Below, one piece after another: positions 63,119 to 64,000 of a DNA stretch of 64,000 bases. The position numbers and the translations under genes are program-made. Origin of the DNA: Narthecium ossifragum (taxonomy: Eukaryota; Streptophyta; Magnoliopsida; Dioscoreales; Nartheciaceae); assembly GCA_963920575.1 (NCBI GenBank), contig OY986966.1:28592581-28656580 (forward strand), read 5' to 3'. Numbering within the stretch: the stretch's first letter is position 1; each line of letters opens with the position of its first letter. The notes below the pieces were generated by a model that worked only from the letters and a program-made list of their open reading frames with translations, was not told the origin of the DNA and searched no databases.

Positions 63119-63234
63119 ATAGTGAAATTAGATGGGTGGCATGGGTAATCACCCACCCCCACTACCCTCTAATCATCCACATCCACTGCCACCTCTTCTC
63201 CCCTCTCTATGTCTCCCTCTCTCCTCCATTCTCA

Positions 63235-63312
63235 ATGACTCAGCTGTCACATATGAGAAAATACATAAGTCAGATTGTGACTCATAAAACCTGATCTTAC
63301 ATAATAAATTTA
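63235..63312. repeat. GACTCATAAAAC repeat, copy 2
   Basis: ATGACTCA-CTG, GAAAATACAT, GACTCATAAAAC and GATCTTA occur in the same order as at 60886-60963, about 80% identical. The second hairpin arm is missing. Confidence 0.5.
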
Positions 63313-63955
63313 TGCTACATACTTGCTAACCTTTGGTGGATTTCCTTGTGCCTATATATATAGATGTTTTATAAAGTTTTATTGGTCACGATTAAATGCT
63401 ACCACTCAATTTTGAATAGAAAGTCCAGTGCTACTCATTCAATATCACGAAGGTTGAGTAACAAGTAGCATTGCATGCCAGATCGGAAGGCATCTACCAT
63501 TCTTTCTTCTATCTTCTTTCTTCTTCTTTGGCAAGTTCTAGCTTTCTTTCTTTAGCTCCACCTCCTCGATGGCTTTGGCCTATGGAAAGGAAAGCTATTA
63601 AAAGACTTCTTTCTGGATTGGTCATTGGTGGAACTATGATTAGGCTCCAATTGAGAGTAGGTATACAATGAGTGAGCACAAGAAATAGAGCCCCACAAAC
63701 CCACAAGGCTTCTCCTCAATCTTTCTTGCTATACAGAGACTTCACAGGCAAAGCTCTTATAAGAGTTCATCTGATTGAAGGAAGCACCAAAGTCACATCC
63801 AAGGAAAGCCACCTCACCAAATCATTATGATGTTCGATTAATTTATCCAAGCATGAGGTTAATTTGGAATCTCTGAGGGTACAAAAATCTTATTTTGTGT
63901 GACTCTAATTCCACTTCATTAAAACCAACGTTTATCTTTCCTTTCAAGCATAAAA
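63313..63955. other. intergenic, possible promoter of a gene at the right edge
   Basis: A TATATATATAG word lies near 63353-63363 and a CT-rich stretch at 63500-63560. A 66-codon plus frame at 63471-63671 matches no family that I recognise. Confidence 0.35.
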
Positions 63956-64000
63956 ATGGCTTGTTCATCTGTGACGGCAACATGGAATGCCCAAGCTATC
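63956..64000 (+). CDS. possible N-terminus of a gene running off the window
   Basis: The ATG has a good plant context (TAAAAATGGCT) and opens MACSSVTATWNAQAI to the window end. An Ala-second, Ser/Thr-rich start is common for plastid-targeted proteins. Fifteen codons are too few to identify a family. Confidence 0.3.
   Translation, partial: MACSSVTATWNAQAI

Overview
This is nuclear DNA from a flowering plant. Genes have many short exons with GT-AG introns, families are plant-specific (DRM methyltransferase, GSK3/shaggy kinase, plant-clade polygalacturonases, GDSL lipases, DUF295 F-box), and transposon debris is dense. A monocot is likely but not proven from the sequence: coding GC is moderate, unlike grasses. 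All exon boundaries were read by eye from splice signals, reading phase and protein continuity.

Layout. 0-0.8 kb: 3' part of a GDSL esterase/lipase (+). 1.2-2.1 kb: array of near-palindromic AT-rich repeats. 2.7-4.1 kb: single-exon F-box/DUF295 gene (+). 5.3-10.9 kb: a degraded LINE reverse-transcriptase fragment (+), then an almost intact L1-type LINE (-) whose ORF2 is broken by one in-frame amber codon. 11.7-21.9 kb: a DRM3-like gene (+) with three UBA domains and a rearranged methyltransferase domain whose catalytic Pro-Cys is Pro-Gly; one intron carries a Pack-MULE holding a captured glycosyltransferase fragment. 22-24 kb: MITEs, including a 233-bp hairpin with an exact 8-bp target duplication. 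24.0-30.7 kb: a G6PD4-type glucose-6-phosphate dehydrogenase (-, 13 exons). 32.6-35.5 kb: pyroglutamyl-peptidase I (+). 38.5-46.1 kb: two paralogous polygalacturonases (-) with a U11/U12-20K-like CCCH zinc-finger gene (-) between them. 48.7-51.5 kb: a clade-I GSK3/shaggy kinase (-, 12 exons, 409 aa). 52.9-64 kb: gene-poor, repeat-rich DNA with truncated LINEs marked by target duplications, MITEs, a truncated F-box pseudogene, an orphan promoter plus signal-peptide exon, microsatellites, and perhaps the first codons of a gene at the right edge.

Functions. The genes are ordinary dispersed eukaryotic genes, not a pathway cluster. The two polygalacturonases are secreted pectin hydrolases from a local duplication. 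DRM3-like and G6PD4-like proteins both belong to lineages known from Arabidopsis as non-catalytic partners of active paralogues, and both show altered key residues here. I see no CRISPR array, operon, rRNA or convincing tRNA. The most notable structures are the pseudoenzyme DRM3 gene, the Pack-MULE in its intron, and the one-stop LINE.
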